Of a stretch of DNA of 64,000 nt, positions 29,460 through 39,848 are shown piece by piece. Numbering within the stretch: the first letter of the stretch is position 1; each line of letters begins with the position of its first letter. The position numbers and the translations under genes are program-made. The notes beneath the pieces were generated by a model that searched no databases, had not been told where the DNA came from, and saw only the letters and a program-made list of their open reading frames with translations. The stretch comes from Vibrio tritonius (lineage in GTDB: Bacteria; Pseudomonadota; Gammaproteobacteria; Enterobacterales; Vibrionaceae): positions 2,728,001 to 2,792,000 of the forward strand of contig NZ_AP014635.1 of the NCBI RefSeq assembly GCF_001547935.1, read 5' to 3'.

Positions 29460-29620
29460 CATTTAACGAGATCCATAACACAACATAAATGATCTACATC
29501 ACACTTTACTGCAAAATTATGGCTAGTAATTACACAAACCAACCGGATCATGAGCAGGATCGTAGGCTGATCTTATGCTTTATACACTTTGATCAGCGAT
29601 CTGCACGAAAAAGAACTTTT
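29460..29620. other. candidate crtS, chromosome 2 replication trigger site
   Basis: This stretch contains seven GATC sites within 132 bases (29470, 29491, 29546, 29558, 29569, 29591, 29598), far more than the one or less expected. It has no open frame or terminator. It lies between the zinc-ribbon gene and the alanyl-tRNA editing gene, both next to xseA-guaB-guaA and der. In V. cholerae the crtS site, bound by the chromosome 2 initiator RctB, lies in the corresponding interval between VC0764 and VC0765. Position and methylation-site density support the call; the exact boundaries are not known from this sequence. Confidence 0.7.
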
Positions 29621-29736
29621 ATATAACCACATCCCGAAAGCATAAGTTACATGTTCTGTATTTCAATTTATAGCAATATAAAATATCGCAATTATATATA
29701 ATGAACCTAATAATTAGCATTTAATAAAAGGATCAT

Positions 29737-30639
29737 TTATTCAGATCGAGCTTTTACATTGGTGTGTATTTCGAGGTTCTGTGCATCTATCTGCCTAATT
29801 ATAATGCGGATTGACGCAAAATCACTCAGAGATCTTGCATGGGTACCACCACATGGGATCGTAGCCACAGAATCTTCGTCTAAGCGACATTTCCAGTAAC
29901 GCGATTCCGTTAGCACTGTTCCTTCACAGATCAAATCAATCGTACTTCCTAATTCGATCCAACTCGCAAGTTGTTGATTCACTGAATCCTCAATGAATTG
30001 AAGATCCGCACTAAACACCTCAGTATTAAACCCACGCTTACGTAAAGTTTTACCTAATCGATAACCAACAATGGCTTGATGAGGCAGTATTTGACTTGAT
30101 GACTGAGCATAACGATGAAAATCCCAATGGTTGAGAGAATCTTTCATCTCAGCGTCTTTACGCCAATAGGTTTCCTTCCCTAGCACTTTGTTCAAAGCAA
30201 GGCTTGTAAGGTGTTCAGCGCTGTGAGCCAAGCTCAGTTCTTTCTGGTGTATGGCATCCACCTCTAACAAAAGGTCTTGCCCAAGCTGAAAACCATGACC
30301 AGTACCTTCGATACGATGTACCACGACAAAAACCCAACCTTGCGTATCACGTTTTACCGAAATCGCTTTATCAACCTCAAGCTTACCTGATTCAATCTCG
30401 ACGGCCCCAGTTAGGCAATCCACTACTGAAAAGCGACTGTCGTTAATAAGCAACGAGCCTTGATCTGCAGGATGATCTGGCCATAAATGACTGACTGGAT
30501 GAAAGTTAGAACTTAGTGTAACAATGTCTGTATAGGACTCCCCTTCCTGTATTGCCATAATCGTTGTTTTAACGGGTTCACTCGAGTAAGGAAAGGTGAC
30601 CTCAGTAGGTACTAACTTGGTGTGGGCGTAGGTTGACAT
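29737..30639 (-). CDS. alanyl-tRNA editing protein, AlaX-like
   Basis: A 300-residue protein resembling the stand-alone editing domains related to alanyl-tRNA synthetase, which hydrolyse Ser- or Gly-mischarged tRNA-Ala. The zinc-binding pairs are present: HSAEH at about residues 139-143 and CGGTH near residue 260. A synthetase aminoacylation domain is absent. The longest frame would add 14 residues, but the ATG at 30639 has AAAGGAG 5 bases before it. It is transcribed on the same strand as der but behind the der terminator. Its 3' side borders the crtS candidate. Confidence 0.85.
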   Translation of the reverse strand: MSTYAHTKLVPTEVTFPYSSEPVKTTIMAIQEGESYTDIVTLSSNFHPVSHLWPDHPADQGSLLINDSRFSVVDCLTGAVEIESGKLEVDKAISVKRDTQGWVFVVVHRIEGTGHGFQLGQDLLLEVDAIHQKELSLAHSAEHLTSLALNKVLGKETYWRKDAEMKDSLNHWDFHRYAQSSSQILPHQAIVGYRLGKTLRKRGFNTEVFSADLQFIEDSVNQQLASWIELGSTIDLICEGTVLTESRYWKCRLDEDSVATIPCGGTHARSLSDFASIRIIIRQIDAQNLEIHTNVKARSE

Positions 30640-30670
30640 GTGGGCTCCTTTATCAAAAGCCCAGAATAGC

Positions 30671-30700
30671 AAAAAGCCCAAGAAACTTGGGCTTTTTTGT
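30671..30700 (-). terminator. terminator after der
   Basis: AAAAAGCCCAAG (30671-30682) pairs perfectly with CTTGGGCTTTTT (30686-30697) around AAA. It lies just after the der stop on the minus strand; on that strand the stem ends in TTTTT. Confidence 0.88.
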
Positions 30701-30702
30701 GA

Positions 30703-32187
30703 TTACTTTCTACGAGATTTTACTGCGCTCATCAGACGCTTACGTTTACGCTCTTGCGATAACGTCAGTTTATCACCCTTATTCTCAAATGGGTTTTCAC
30801 TGCTTTGGAACTGGATACGAATTGGCGTACCCATGATTTCCAATGAACGACGGTAGTAGTTCATCAAATAGCGTTTGTACGCATCAGGTAGTTCATTCAC
30901 CAAGTTACCGTGAATCACAATGATTGGCGGGTTATAACCACCAGCGTGAGCGTATTTCAATTTCACACGACGACCACGTACCAAAGGTGGCTGGTGATCT
31001 TCGGTCGCCATTTTCATGATACGCGTCAGAACTGAAGTACCAACACGTGTTGTAGCTGACTTATATGCTTCTTGAACAGATTCAAATAAGTGACCAACGC
31101 CAGTACCATGCAATGCAGAGATAAAGTGAATACGAGCAAAATCAACGAAACCAAGACGGCGGTCTAGTTGCTTCTTCACACTCTCTTTCACATCAGTAGA
31201 AAGACCATCCCACTTATTCACAGCGATAACAATTGAGCGACCCGCATTCAGAGCAAAACCTAACAAGCTCAAATCTTGATCAGATAGGTTTTCACGTGCG
31301 TCAACCACTAGCAGAATCACGTTAGCATCTTCAATCGCTTTCAGTGTTTTAACAACTGAGAATTTTTCGACTGTTTCATTGATACGTTTACGACGGCGAA
31401 CACCTGCAGTATCAATCAATACGTATTCACGACCATCACGTTCCATCGGAATGTAGATAGAATCGCGTGTTGTTCCGGGCATGTCATAAACAACCACTCG
31501 TTGTTCACCCAAAATACGGTTAGTTAGCGTCGATTTACCTACGTTTGGACGACCAATGATCGCCAACTTGATTGGCTGATCTTGCAGACGTTTAAATTCT
31601 TGTTCTGCTTCTTCTTCAGAGTACTCTAGTTTCTCTTCATCAGTATCTTTAAACTGAGTCAAATCTTCTAGACCCTCGTCTTCTTCAGACATCGCTTCTG
31701 CAAGAGGATTCAAAGCGCGATCGATCAACGCATTGACACCACGGCCATGAGCTGCAGCAATTTGGAACATTTTATCCATGCCCAGTTGCCAGAATTCAGC
31801 ACTTGCTGCTTCTGCATCAATACCATCAACCTTGTTGACTACCAAGAATGAAGGCTTTTCAATTTTACGTAAATGATTGGCGATCGCTTCATCAGAAACG
31901 GTCAAACCTGCACGACCATCAACAAGGAAGAGCACAACGTCAGCTTCTTCAATCGCGGCAAGCGACTGTTCAGCCATTTTGGTTTCTACACCCTCTTCAC
32001 TGCCATCGATACCACCAGTATCGATCACAATGAACTCATGCTCACCAAGTTGAGCACGTCCATATTTACGGTCACGTGTTAGACCAGGAAAGTCAGCGAC
32101 CAATGCATCCCGTGTGCGAGTGAGTCGATTAAATAGCGTTGATTTACCAACGTTAGGACGCCCAACAAGAGCAACAACAGGTACCAT
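30703..32187 (-). CDS. der: ribosome biogenesis GTPase Der (EngA)
   Basis: Essential GTPase of 50S ribosome assembly, with two tandem G domains. The first P-loop is GRPNVGKST at about residues 8-16, and the second, GRPNVGKST, lies around residue 216. Each is followed by DTxG and NKxD motifs ([31 protein letters not shown]). A KH-like C-terminal domain follows, ending in a basic tail. An acidic linker (about residues 165-195) joins the G domains. AGAGG precedes the ATG. It is separated from bamB by a terminator, so it has its own promoter. Confidence 0.97.
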   Translation of the reverse strand: MVPVVALVGRPNVGKSTLFNRLTRTRDALVADFPGLTRDRKYGRAQLGEHEFIVIDTGGIDGSEEGVETKMAEQSLAAIEEADVVLFLVDGRAGLTVSDEAIANHLRKIEKPSFLVVNKVDGIDAEAASAEFWQLGMDKMFQIAAAHGRGVNALIDRALNPLAEAMSEEDEGLEDLTQFKDTDEEKLEYSEEEAEQEFKRLQDQPIKLAIIGRPNVGKSTLTNRILGEQRVVVYDMPGTTRDSIYIPMERDGREYVLIDTAGVRRRKRINETVEKFSVVKTLKAIEDANVILLVVDARENLSDQDLSLLGFALNAGRSIVIAVNKWDGLSTDVKESVKKQLDRRLGFVDFARIHFISALHGTGVGHLFESVQEAYKSATTRVGTSVLTRIMKMATEDHQPPLVRGRRVKLKYAHAGGYNPPIIVIHGNLVNELPDAYKRYLMNYYRRSLEIMGTPIRIQFQSSENPFENKGDKLTLSQERKRKRLMSAVKSRRK

Positions 32188-32282
32188 AATAACCTCTACA
32201 AATCTTCGTTCTTATGTAGTTATAGGTAAAGATTCTCTCTCTAGAATTAATTTTTACCTAAAATCACATTTAATTTAATACC

Positions 32283-32322
32283 AATAAAACGGCTCCTAGC
32301 TGTTTCCAACCAGGAGCCGTTT
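32283..32322 (-). terminator. terminator after bamB
   Basis: AAACGGCTCCT (32287-32297) pairs with AGGAGCCGTTT (32312-32322). On the minus strand the stem is followed by TTTTATT. It ends the rodZ-ispG-hisS-yfgM-bamB unit. Confidence 0.88.
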
Positions 32323-32339
32323 GTGAATTATATCACGAT

Positions 32340-33500
32340 TTATTGTTTAATCGTCAGTTTCTTTACAGAACCATCACGAGTCACAACGATAAATCCGTCG
32401 TCTACAGCAAGAGGGGCAACCGCAAAGCCGCTGCTATCAATATCCTCTTCTGCAACGAAGTCGCCTGTATTAGGATCGAGCCAATACAGATAACCTTGTG
32501 CATCACCAACAACAATATAACCATCGATGACTGCAGGCGGGGTCAGTAGTCGGTTTTCCAACTTGGTATTTTTCCAAAGTTCGGTACCACTACGCGCATC
32601 AACAGCCACTAGGTGATCATTATCAGTCACTAAATAGAGAGAGCTACCACTGGTCGCCATGTTTTTCGACGATGAGTAATTACGCTTCCACACAGGGTTA
32701 CCAGAACGCAAATCAATAGCAACGAGCTGGCCGTTAAAACCGATAGTGTAGAGGTTCGACCCAATCAACAATGGAGAAGCATCAACATCAACCAAACGAT
32801 CGATCTCGGTCGCTCCTTTTGGTTGACCAATTGGTTGTTGCCAAATCAACTGACCACGCTCAACGATAGCTGCCGCAAGACGACCAGAAGGTGTTCCCCA
32901 GAACACGCCGCCAGAAAAAGCAACGGGTTGACTATCACCACGCAAAGTTAACGTCGGAACTTCGGTATTAATGACCCAAGCCTGCTTACCATCCTCATGA
33001 TCAAGCGCGACCAAAGTACCACGACTGGTATTGAACATTACAAGGCTGTTATCAGTAGCTGGTGCAGCTAACACTTCACCATCAACTTTTGCAGACCACT
33101 TCTTCTCGCCTGTTTTTTCATCCAGAGCGAAAACAACACCATTTTCACTGCCAATGTATATTAGCCCATAAGCAGCAGAAATACCGCCAGAGAGACGCGC
33201 AGTATCGTCCTCTTCTAAGTCCGTTTCCCACAGCGTATCGCCTGTTTTTGGATCGAGTGCTTTAACCAATCCATCACGAGCAGCAACAAACACTTTGTCG
33301 TAATTCACCACTGGAGTCAGTTCAGAAAAGTACTGACCAACACCAGAACCAATTGACGCACTCCAATCTGTGTTTGAAGAAAATTGGTTTTCCACTTGTG
33401 GTACAGGTGCCATAACCACGTTATCTTCTTCACCAGCACAGCCAGCCAACAGCCCCAATACAGACATCGACAGCAGTACCTTGTTGAACATCTTATTCAT
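32340..33500 (-). CDS. bamB: outer membrane assembly lipoprotein BamB
   Basis: BamB is the beta-propeller lipoprotein of the BAM complex that inserts outer membrane proteins. The 386 residues start with a lipoprotein signal peptide and lipobox LLAGC (lipidated Cys at about position 21). The rest holds repeated PQQ-like blades, for example ALDPKTGDTLWE, ALDEKTGEKKWS and AIDLRSGNPVWK. The frame could open at a TTG at 33503, but I use the ATG at 33500; another ATG at 33491 is possible. It follows yfgM by 14 bases. Confidence 0.95.
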   Translation of the reverse strand: MNKMFNKVLLSMSVLGLLAGCAGEEDNVVMAPVPQVENQFSSNTDWSASIGSGVGQYFSELTPVVNYDKVFVAARDGLVKALDPKTGDTLWETDLEEDDTARLSGGISAAYGLIYIGSENGVVFALDEKTGEKKWSAKVDGEVLAAPATDNSLVMFNTSRGTLVALDHEDGKQAWVINTEVPTLTLRGDSQPVAFSGGVFWGTPSGRLAAAIVERGQLIWQQPIGQPKGATEIDRLVDVDASPLLIGSNLYTIGFNGQLVAIDLRSGNPVWKRNYSSSKNMATSGSSLYLVTDNDHLVAVDARSGTELWKNTKLENRLLTPPAVIDGYIVVGDAQGYLYWLDPNTGDFVAEEDIDSSGFAVAPLAVDDGFIVVTRDGSVKKLTIKQ

Positions 33501-33514
33501 CAACTCAGGTTCCC

Positions 33515-34129
33515 TTATTTGGCTAGATCGTCCAGTTTCATCTGTAGCGTTTGACTAGCATCATGAGCTTGCTGTGCTTCAGTATATGCAGTGTAAGCAC
33601 CTGACGTATCACCTTTACGCATCAGTACATCACCGCGCAATTCAGCAACACGTCCAGTTAGGCTTTGATCTTTAATACCATCTAAGGTTTTCAATGCTTC
33701 GTCATATTTGCCAAGTTCAGTTTGAACTCGAGCAACACGCAGTGTAATCACAGCATTTAATGCCGTATCATCAGTATGTTGTTGAGCCCATTGAAGTTGA
33801 GTTAGAGCATCGTCTAATTTACCCGCTTCAATTTGAACTTTAGCCAGCTGAGTAGCTGCCAACACTGCATATTGAGTATCTTTGTTTGCATCGATGTAGT
33901 TCTGAATATCTTGATCCGCTTTTACGCCTTGCGCAGCAAGAGTCTGAACAACTTTGGTGTAATTCGCCGATGCTGATTCTTGTTCAGCCACCATAGAGTC
34001 ATGGTAATAACGCCAGCCAAATAGACCACCAAGACCGATCACCGCGCCGATAACAACAGCAGTACCGTTCTCTTTCCACCAATCTTTGATCGCTTCGACT
34101 GTCTGTTCTTCAGTATCGTAGAGTTCCAC
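33515..34129 (-). CDS. yfgM: SecYEG-associated periplasmic protein YfgM
   Basis: A 204-residue protein with a single N-terminal membrane anchor (about residues 24-43, TAVVIGAVIGLGGLFGWRYY) and a periplasmic TPR-like domain. E. coli YfgM associates with PpiD and the SecYEG translocon and hands substrates to periplasmic chaperones. The start is a GTG (product MELYDTEEQTVEAIKDWW). It lies between hisS (42 bases) and bamB (14 bases) in the same operon as in E. coli. Confidence 0.92.
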   Translation of the reverse strand: MELYDTEEQTVEAIKDWWKENGTAVVIGAVIGLGGLFGWRYYHDSMVAEQESASANYTKVVQTLAAQGVKADQDIQNYIDANKDTQYAVLAATQLAKVQIEAGKLDDALTQLQWAQQHTDDTALNAVITLRVARVQTELGKYDEALKTLDGIKDQSLTGRVAELRGDVLMRKGDTSGAYTAYTEAQQAHDASQTLQMKLDDLAK

Positions 34130-34171
34130 TTCCTGTCCTTCTTAAATAAGATGTCTCAACAATTAGTACGT

Positions 34172-35437
34172 TTAGACGAGATGATTCAATTGAGCTGCAA
34201 CATCAGTCAGTGCAACGGTAGTTTGTTCGCCACCAGCGAGGTCTTTCAGTACTACTGTACCTTGAGCAACTTCGTCTTCCCCAAGAACTAAAGCAACAGC
34301 CGCACCGACTTTATCCGCACGTTTAAACTGCTTCTTGAAGTTACCGCCACCGAAGTGATTCATCACTCGTAGGCCTGGTACTTGTTCACGTAATGTTTCA
34401 GCAAGTTTCATACCTGCCATCATAGTACCTTCACCACCCGTCACAATGTAAGCATCAACGGCACGACGAACCTCTTGGTTACCCAAGGTTTCCATCATCA
34501 GTACTAAACGCTCAAGCCCCATGGCAAAACCAACTGCTGGCGTTGCTTTACCACCAAGTTGCTCGACCAAACCGTCATAGCGGCCACCACCACATACTGT
34601 ACCTTGAGAGCCTAAGCTTTCAGTCATCCACTCAAATACTGTACGGTTGTAATAATCTAAGCCACGTACTAAACGTTCATTTACGGTGTATTCGATACCA
34701 GCAGCGTCAAGAAGTTCACACAGACCTGCAAAATGTTGCTTAGATTCTTCATCTAAATAGTCTGACAACTTAGGTGCATCGCCAAGAATTGCTTGGATAT
34801 CTTTGTTTTTCGTATCAAGAACACGCAACGGGTTAGTGTACATACGACGTTTAGCATCTTCGTCCAACACCTCTTCGTGTTGTTCAAGGAAAGCGATAAG
34901 AGCGGTGCGATAGTTACCACGCGCTTCCAGAGAACCGATAGAGTTCAATTCCAAACGTAGGTGTTCTGCAATACCGAGTTCACGCCAGAGACGAGCCGTC
35001 ATCATAATCAATTCTGCATCGACGTCTGGACCATCGATACCGAACACTTCCACACCACATTGGTGGAATTGGCGGTAGCGACCTTTCTGCGGACGTTCGT
35101 GGCGGAACATTGGCCCCATGTACCATAGGCGCTGTTCTTGATTGTAAAGTAAGCCGTTTTCAATACCAGCGCGCACACAACCGGCGGTACCTTCAGGACG
35201 TAGAGTCAGGCTGTCACCATTATCGTCAAAGGTGTACATCTCTTTCTCTACTACGTCGGTCACTTCACCAATCGCACGTTTGAATAGATGAGTCATCTCA
35301 ACGATTGGCATACGCACTTCGCTATAGCCGTAAGCGCTAATTACATTTTTTACAATGCCTTCCACTTTTTGCCAAAGCGGAGACTGAGTTGGGAGGCAGT
35401 CATTCATGCCTCGAATTGCTTGGATAGTCTTAGCCAC
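34172..35437 (-). CDS. hisS: histidyl-tRNA synthetase
   Basis: Class II aminoacyl-tRNA synthetase that charges tRNA-His. The 421 residues include motif 2 ([19 protein letters not shown]), the histidine-specific [15 protein letters not shown] and GGGRYDGL, motif 3 (GFAMGLERL), and a C-terminal anticodon-binding domain. The start is GTG with a weak GGTAAG upstream; the product [13 protein letters not shown] matches the family start. It follows ispG by 25 bases. Confidence 0.97.
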   Translation of the reverse strand: MAKTIQAIRGMNDCLPTQSPLWQKVEGIVKNVISAYGYSEVRMPIVEMTHLFKRAIGEVTDVVEKEMYTFDDNGDSLTLRPEGTAGCVRAGIENGLLYNQEQRLWYMGPMFRHERPQKGRYRQFHQCGVEVFGIDGPDVDAELIMMTARLWRELGIAEHLRLELNSIGSLEARGNYRTALIAFLEQHEEVLDEDAKRRMYTNPLRVLDTKNKDIQAILGDAPKLSDYLDEESKQHFAGLCELLDAAGIEYTVNERLVRGLDYYNRTVFEWMTESLGSQGTVCGGGRYDGLVEQLGGKATPAVGFAMGLERLVLMMETLGNQEVRRAVDAYIVTGGEGTMMAGMKLAETLREQVPGLRVMNHFGGGNFKKQFKRADKVGAAVALVLGEDEVAQGTVVLKDLAGGEQTTVALTDVAAQLNHLV

Positions 35438-35462
35438 AATACTTACCGTAATATCGTTGAGA

Positions 35463-36587
35463 TTAATCGTTGTCTAGTTGCTGTACATCGATGCGATTTT
35501 TTTCATCAAGCATCGCAGCTTTAGCGCGAATTTTAGATTCAAGTTGGTCGATCAGGTTATCGTTATCGAAACGTTCTTTCTGACGCACGCCATCTTCATA
35601 AAGCGCACTTTTCTTGTTGCTGCCAGCAAGACCTAGATGAGCAGCTTCGGCTTCACCTGGGCCATTAACAACACAACCGATGACCGATACATCCATAGGA
35701 GTTAACACATCTTCAAGACGTTGCTCCAAGGCGTTTACTGTGCCAATGACATCAAATTCTTGGCGTGAACATGTTGGGCAGGCAATAAAGTTAATGCCAC
35801 GAGATCGAATACGTAGAGATTTAAGAATGTCGAAACCAACTTTAATTTCTTCTACAGGATCAGCAGCCAAAGAGATACGCAATGTATCGCCAATACCTTC
35901 CGACAGGAGTAGGCCGAGGCCCACTGCAGATTTAACCGCACCAGCTCGAGCGCCACCTGCCTCTGTGATACCTAAATGCAAAGGTTGATCAATTTGTTTT
36001 GCTAAGAGGCGATATGCGTCTACTGCTAAAAAGACATCTGATGCTTTAACGCTAACTTTGAATTGTTCGAAGTTCAACCGATCTAAAATGTCCACATGGC
36101 GCATCGCGGATTCCAACAAGGCTTGCGGAGTTGGTTCGCCATATTTTTCTTGAAGATCTTTCTCTAGAGAACCGCCATTAACACCAATACGAATTGGAAT
36201 GTTTTTATCACGCGCACAATCAACAACAGAACGAATACGGCTTTCATTACCGATATTGCCTGGGTTAATACGCAAACAATCCACGCCATACTCTGCCACT
36301 TTTAACGCAATGCGATAGTCAAAGTGAATATCCGCAACCAGCGGAACAGAGACTTGCTGCTTGATAAGTTTGAATGCTTCTGCGGCGTCCATTGTTGGAA
36401 CGGAGACGCGAACGATATCCGCGCCGACTTTCTCTAGTGATCGAATTTGAGCAACTGTCGCATCCACGTCAGTTGTTCGGGTATTCGTCATAGACTGAAC
36501 GGCGATAGGTGCACCATCGCCAATGGGTACATTACCCACATAAATACGTGTCGATTTACGACGTTTAATTGGAGACTCGTGCTGCAT
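35463..36587 (-). CDS. ispG: 4-hydroxy-3-methylbut-2-en-1-yl diphosphate synthase
   Basis: IspG (GcpE) is the [4Fe-4S] enzyme of the MEP isoprenoid pathway that reduces methylerythritol cyclodiphosphate to HMBPP. The 374 residues have a TIM barrel ([31 protein letters not shown]) and a C-terminal cluster domain with the ligand cysteines in CPTCSRQEF and in [10 protein letters not shown]. It lies 9 bases after rodZ and 25 bases before hisS. Its cluster would be supplied by the isc operon located about 5 kb to the right. Confidence 0.97.
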   Translation of the reverse strand: MQHESPIKRRKSTRIYVGNVPIGDGAPIAVQSMTNTRTTDVDATVAQIRSLEKVGADIVRVSVPTMDAAEAFKLIKQQVSVPLVADIHFDYRIALKVAEYGVDCLRINPGNIGNESRIRSVVDCARDKNIPIRIGVNGGSLEKDLQEKYGEPTPQALLESAMRHVDILDRLNFEQFKVSVKASDVFLAVDAYRLLAKQIDQPLHLGITEAGGARAGAVKSAVGLGLLLSEGIGDTLRISLAADPVEEIKVGFDILKSLRIRSRGINFIACPTCSRQEFDVIGTVNALEQRLEDVLTPMDVSVIGCVVNGPGEAEAAHLGLAGSNKKSALYEDGVRQKERFDNDNLIDQLESKIRAKAAMLDEKNRIDVQQLDND

Positions 36588-36596
36588 AGTAATTGT

Positions 36597-37595
36597 CTAA
36601 GGTAAGGTCAATCTTGCTACTTTGCCTGAAGTATACCGAGAAAGGTCGACAGGTTCACTCGCAAATGTCATTTGAACTGCTTCTGGAGCACCCAAAACAA
36701 CTTTAAATGGCTTATCGCCACGCAAGTTCAATGACTGACCTTCTTTTTTGACACCAATCGCCAATGTCTTACCGTTCGCGTCGGTAACTTGAATCCAACA
36801 ATCGGCAGAAAACACCATGGTCATTTCTGCAGGATCAGAAATTGCGGCTGGTGCTGGAGTCTCAACCACAGGTGGTTTAATTGGTGTTACTTTGGTTTGA
36901 GTAGACTCAACAGGCTTCGATGGTGCTTCTTGTTGCACCTCAGGAACCTCATCTTTCGTGGCGTCTACTTCTGTAGATTCATCCGCATTAGAACTTTCTG
37001 GTTCAGTGCTCTCTGTATCTGAGATTTCTGAATCAGCACTATCTTGCTCCTGACTCAGAGAACTTACTGTTGCAAAATCATCGTCTTTTGCGGCATCGGT
37101 TTGTGAATTATCATCTGCTGGAGAGGCAGGTTCCGTCTGTAGCGATGGTTTAGGCACCTGTGGAGACAAAGTATCTTGATGGCTATTTTGCCACCACCAT
37201 AATGACGACATACCAATTAATATGATCAAAATGCCCCAAGTTAATACCATGATGCGCTGATCGTGTTGTTCACGCTTGGTCTTTTTAGAAAAACTCTGCA
37301 TTGGTTGTTCTTTAGGTACAACTTGGCAATGCTCTTGATAAGATTCAAGAATTTCTTTATCCGTAATACTCACAGCTTTTGCGTAAGAACGAAGATAGCC
37401 GCGGGTAAAGGTAGCGACTTGCTCTGAATCGAATTCATTATTTTCGATACTAATGATGATGGATTCTTTTAAGCGTAAACGAGCAGCAATCTCTTTCTGG
37501 CTTAAACCTAATTCTTCCCGTTTATTTTTCAACAACGTTCCTGGTTGTAACGTGTTGCATTCCTTTTGAATGTCGTCTTGCTGTTCTGTATTCAT
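36597..37595 (-). CDS. rodZ: cytoskeletal protein RodZ
   Basis: RodZ links MreB filaments to the membrane and the elongation machinery. The 332-residue protein has an N-terminal helix-turn-helix domain (LKNKREELGLSQKEIAARLR), a basic juxtamembrane segment, a single membrane helix (about residues 108-128, with TWGILIILIGMSSLWWW), a long acidic Ser/Thr/Glu/Pro-rich linker, and a C-terminal beta domain (DCWIQVTDANGKTLAIGVKK). The ATG at 37595 is used; a TTG 12 bases upstream is the alternative. It is the first gene of the unit that runs to bamB. Confidence 0.93.
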   Translation of the reverse strand: MNTEQQDDIQKECNTLQPGTLLKNKREELGLSQKEIAARLRLKESIIISIENNEFDSEQVATFTRGYLRSYAKAVSITDKEILESYQEHCQVVPKEQPMQSFSKKTKREQHDQRIMVLTWGILIILIGMSSLWWWQNSHQDTLSPQVPKPSLQTEPASPADDNSQTDAAKDDDFATVSSLSQEQDSADSEISDTESTEPESSNADESTEVDATKDEVPEVQQEAPSKPVESTQTKVTPIKPPVVETPAPAAISDPAEMTMVFSADCWIQVTDANGKTLAIGVKKEGQSLNLRGDKPFKVVLGAPEAVQMTFASEPVDLSRYTSGKVARLTLP

Positions 37596-37872
37596 CCGCG
37601 ATATCAATCTCGTATTTTGATGTCCAAGTCAAAAGCCAGCTTATCGATTTTTATTAGAGTTAGTTTTAGCTGTAACTCAAGACTTCAACAAGGTGAAACT
37701 TTTCCAACGCTATTAACTAGCGATGTCTCAAATTTAATTTTGAGAATAGTGAATCATTCTAATAGATATTAGACGTTAAACAACAATGAATTGGGCAAGA
37801 AATTGCAAACTGGTCAAGGTTTTTCGTTAATTTAACAATTTGAGCGACCAAAATAGACTCAAAATGATAAAA
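37596..37872. promoter_or_regulatory. rodZ upstream region, no gene seen
   Basis: A gap of about 280 bases between the rlmN terminator and rodZ. No credible open frame with a ribosome site. In Pseudomonas-type gene orders pilF (pilW) sits here; it is not present in this window. The stretch presumably holds the promoter of the rodZ-bamB unit. Confidence 0.5.
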
Positions 37873-37900
37873 AACAGGCCAGATAAAATCTGGCCTGTTG
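37869..37900 (-). terminator. terminator after rlmN
   Basis: AACAGGCCAGAT (37873-37884) pairs perfectly with ATCTGGCCTGTT (37888-37899) around AAA. On the minus strand the stem runs into TTTTTT. Confidence 0.9.
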
Positions 37901-37913
37901 ATAAAGTGTTCGC

Positions 37914-39035
37914 TTAAAGTGCTTTCACTGGAATAGCGAGAGCGTCGGCTTCTTTCGCTTTTGTCCGTTTGGTACGGTCGATAACGTCCCCGACCAACTG
38001 ACCACAAGCTGCGTCGATATCATCACCACGCGTTTTACGAATCGTTACTGTATGCTCATATTTCATGAGTGTTTTTTGGAAGCGGTCAATGCGAGAGTTG
38101 CTTGGCTTCCCGTAAGGTGATCCAGGGTAAGGGTTAAACGGAATCAAGTTTATCTTACATGGCGTACCTTTCATTAGGCGCGCTAATTCTTCCGCATGCT
38201 CTGTACCATCATTCACATGGTCAAGCAGAACATACTCTACCGTCACCTTACCACGGTTAGCATTGGACGTTGCAAGGTAACGACGGACAGTTTCTAAGAA
38301 AGTGTCGATATTCCAACGATCGTTGATCGGCATAATATCGCTACGCAACGTATCATTTGGTGCGTGCAAAGAGATCGCCAAAGCGACGTCGATTCTACCA
38401 ATCATTTGCTCTAGACCAGAGACAACACCAGAGGTCGAAACAGTCACACGACGTTTTGATAGACCAAAGCCAAGATCATCCAACATGATCTCCAACGATG
38501 GAATTAGGTTTTTCATGTTCAATAGTGGTTCGCCCATCCCCATCATTACCACGTTGGTAATTGGGCGACGACCGGTCTCTTTTTCTAAACCGATTTCGCG
38601 AGCAGCACGCCATACCTGACCAATGATTTCAGATACACGTAAGTTACGGTTAAAACCCTGCTGAGCTGTGGAGCAAAATTTACATTCCAGTGCACAACCT
38701 ACCTGAGATGATACACATAAGGTAGCACGGTCTTCTTCTGGGATGTAGACAGTTTCAACGTCTTGGTCGCCTACACGCATAGCCCATTTAATGGTGCCAT
38801 CAGAAGAGTGCTGTGCTGCCGAAACGTAAGGCGCACGAATTTCACATCTTGCGTGTAGTTTTTCACGTAACTTTTTGTTGATGTTACTCATCTTATCAAA
38901 GTCATCACAACCAAAGTGATAAATCCACTTCATTACCTGATCGGCACGAAATGCTTTCTCACCTAGTTCTTCAGCGAAAAATGCACGCATGCTAGCGCGA
39001 TCAAAGTCGAGTAGATTGACTTTCTCAATTGTCAT
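37914..39035 (-). CDS. rlmN: dual-specificity RNA methyltransferase RlmN
   Basis: Radical SAM enzyme that methylates C2 of A2503 in 23S rRNA and of A37 in certain tRNAs. The 373 residues contain the cluster motif [14 protein letters not shown], the SAM-binding [13 protein letters not shown], and the C-terminal cysteine in [10 protein letters not shown] that takes part in the methylene-transfer intermediate. GAGAGG precedes the ATG. A clear terminator follows. It lies downstream of ndk, as in E. coli. Confidence 0.97.
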   Translation of the reverse strand: MTIEKVNLLDFDRASMRAFFAEELGEKAFRADQVMKWIYHFGCDDFDKMSNINKKLREKLHARCEIRAPYVSAAQHSSDGTIKWAMRVGDQDVETVYIPEEDRATLCVSSQVGCALECKFCSTAQQGFNRNLRVSEIIGQVWRAAREIGLEKETGRRPITNVVMMGMGEPLLNMKNLIPSLEIMLDDLGFGLSKRRVTVSTSGVVSGLEQMIGRIDVALAISLHAPNDTLRSDIMPINDRWNIDTFLETVRRYLATSNANRGKVTVEYVLLDHVNDGTEHAEELARLMKGTPCKINLIPFNPYPGSPYGKPSNSRIDRFQKTLMKYEHTVTIRKTRGDDIDAACGQLVGDVIDRTKRTKAKEADALAIPVKAL

Positions 39036-39174
39036 GAAGGCCTCTCAAAGATGGAACGATAATTAAGGGCGCGAATTGTACAGCCTTTATTCAGCAACAA
39101 CAAGTGCCGCAAGCCCTCGTTTTTTCTATGGTAATGACAACTCATTGATTAAAAAACAACCAAAGATATTCTTT

Positions 39175-39203
39175 GCTAAAAAAAAGCTCCCTGCAAGGGA
39201 GCC
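39175..39203 (-). terminator. terminator after ndk
   Basis: GGCTCCC on the minus strand pairs with GGGAGC across a short loop (39186-39203), followed on that strand by TTTTTTTT. Confidence 0.85.
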
Positions 39204-39223
39204 TTCTTATCAAAATCACAAAA

Positions 39224-39652
39224 TTAAGGACGGGGACAAATTTCCGCAGCAGGGAAAAAGAACTCAATTTCACGAGCCGCTGACGTTGGGCTATCACTAC
39301 CATGAACCGAGTTTTTACGCATGCTGAGAGCGTAGTCGTTACGCAATGTACCACATGCAGCTTCTTCTGGATTCGTTTTGCCCATCAGCTCACGATAACG
39401 TGTAATTGCGTTTTCACCTTCAAGTACTTGAACCATTATTGGGCCAGAGGTCATAAACGCTTTTAGGTCATCAAAAAAGGCTTTACCTTCATGTTCAGCA
39501 TAAAAGCCACTCGCCTGCTCTTCGGTTAGATGTACCATTTTAGCAGCAACAATACGCAAGCCCGCCTTTTCCATACGATGGTAGATTTCACCAATCAAAT
39601 TACGTTCGACGGCGTCTGGTTTGATGATAGAGAATGTTCTTTCTAGAGCCAT
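39224..39652 (-). CDS. ndk: nucleoside diphosphate kinase
   Basis: Ndk equalises nucleoside triphosphate pools by transferring the gamma phosphate through a phosphohistidine. The 142 residues match the family, with the phospho-accepting His117 in NSVHGSDS and the start block [14 protein letters not shown]. It stands alone between pepB and rlmN with about 190 bases on both sides. Confidence 0.97.
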   Translation of the reverse strand: MALERTFSIIKPDAVERNLIGEIYHRMEKAGLRIVAAKMVHLTEEQASGFYAEHEGKAFFDDLKAFMTSGPIMVQVLEGENAITRYRELMGKTNPEEAACGTLRNDYALSMRKNSVHGSDSPTSAAREIEFFFPAAEICPRP

Positions 39653-39801
39653 AAGATGTTTTTCCTTCTCGTTTTGATTTTATAGTTTTGTTTACTCAAC
39701 CCTGAGATTGGCCAAAATCAAGCTGGCTACGACAAGCATAGATAACTTGTTGTATTTTATGTAATGAAATTCATCACAAAAGACAATAAAAGGGCGAATG
39801 A

Positions 39802-39824
39802 ACAGGCGGCACAAGACCGCCTGT
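39802..39824 (-). terminator. hairpin after pepB
   Basis: ACAGGCGG (39802-39809) pairs with CCGCCTGT (39817-39824) across a 7-base loop. The T-tract on the minus strand is interrupted, so termination strength is uncertain. Confidence 0.55.
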
Positions 39825-39848
39825 GGCTGACTTCATTAGGATAACGAC

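Noticed and set aside
37596..37913. A pilF (pilW) gene between rlmN and rodZ, as in Pseudomonas
   Set aside because: No open frame of that size is present on either strand; only the rlmN terminator and a gene-free stretch.
39076..39327. Plus-strand frame between rlmN and ndk
   Set aside because: It runs through the ndk terminator and the ndk 3' end; no ribosome site or conserved sequence.
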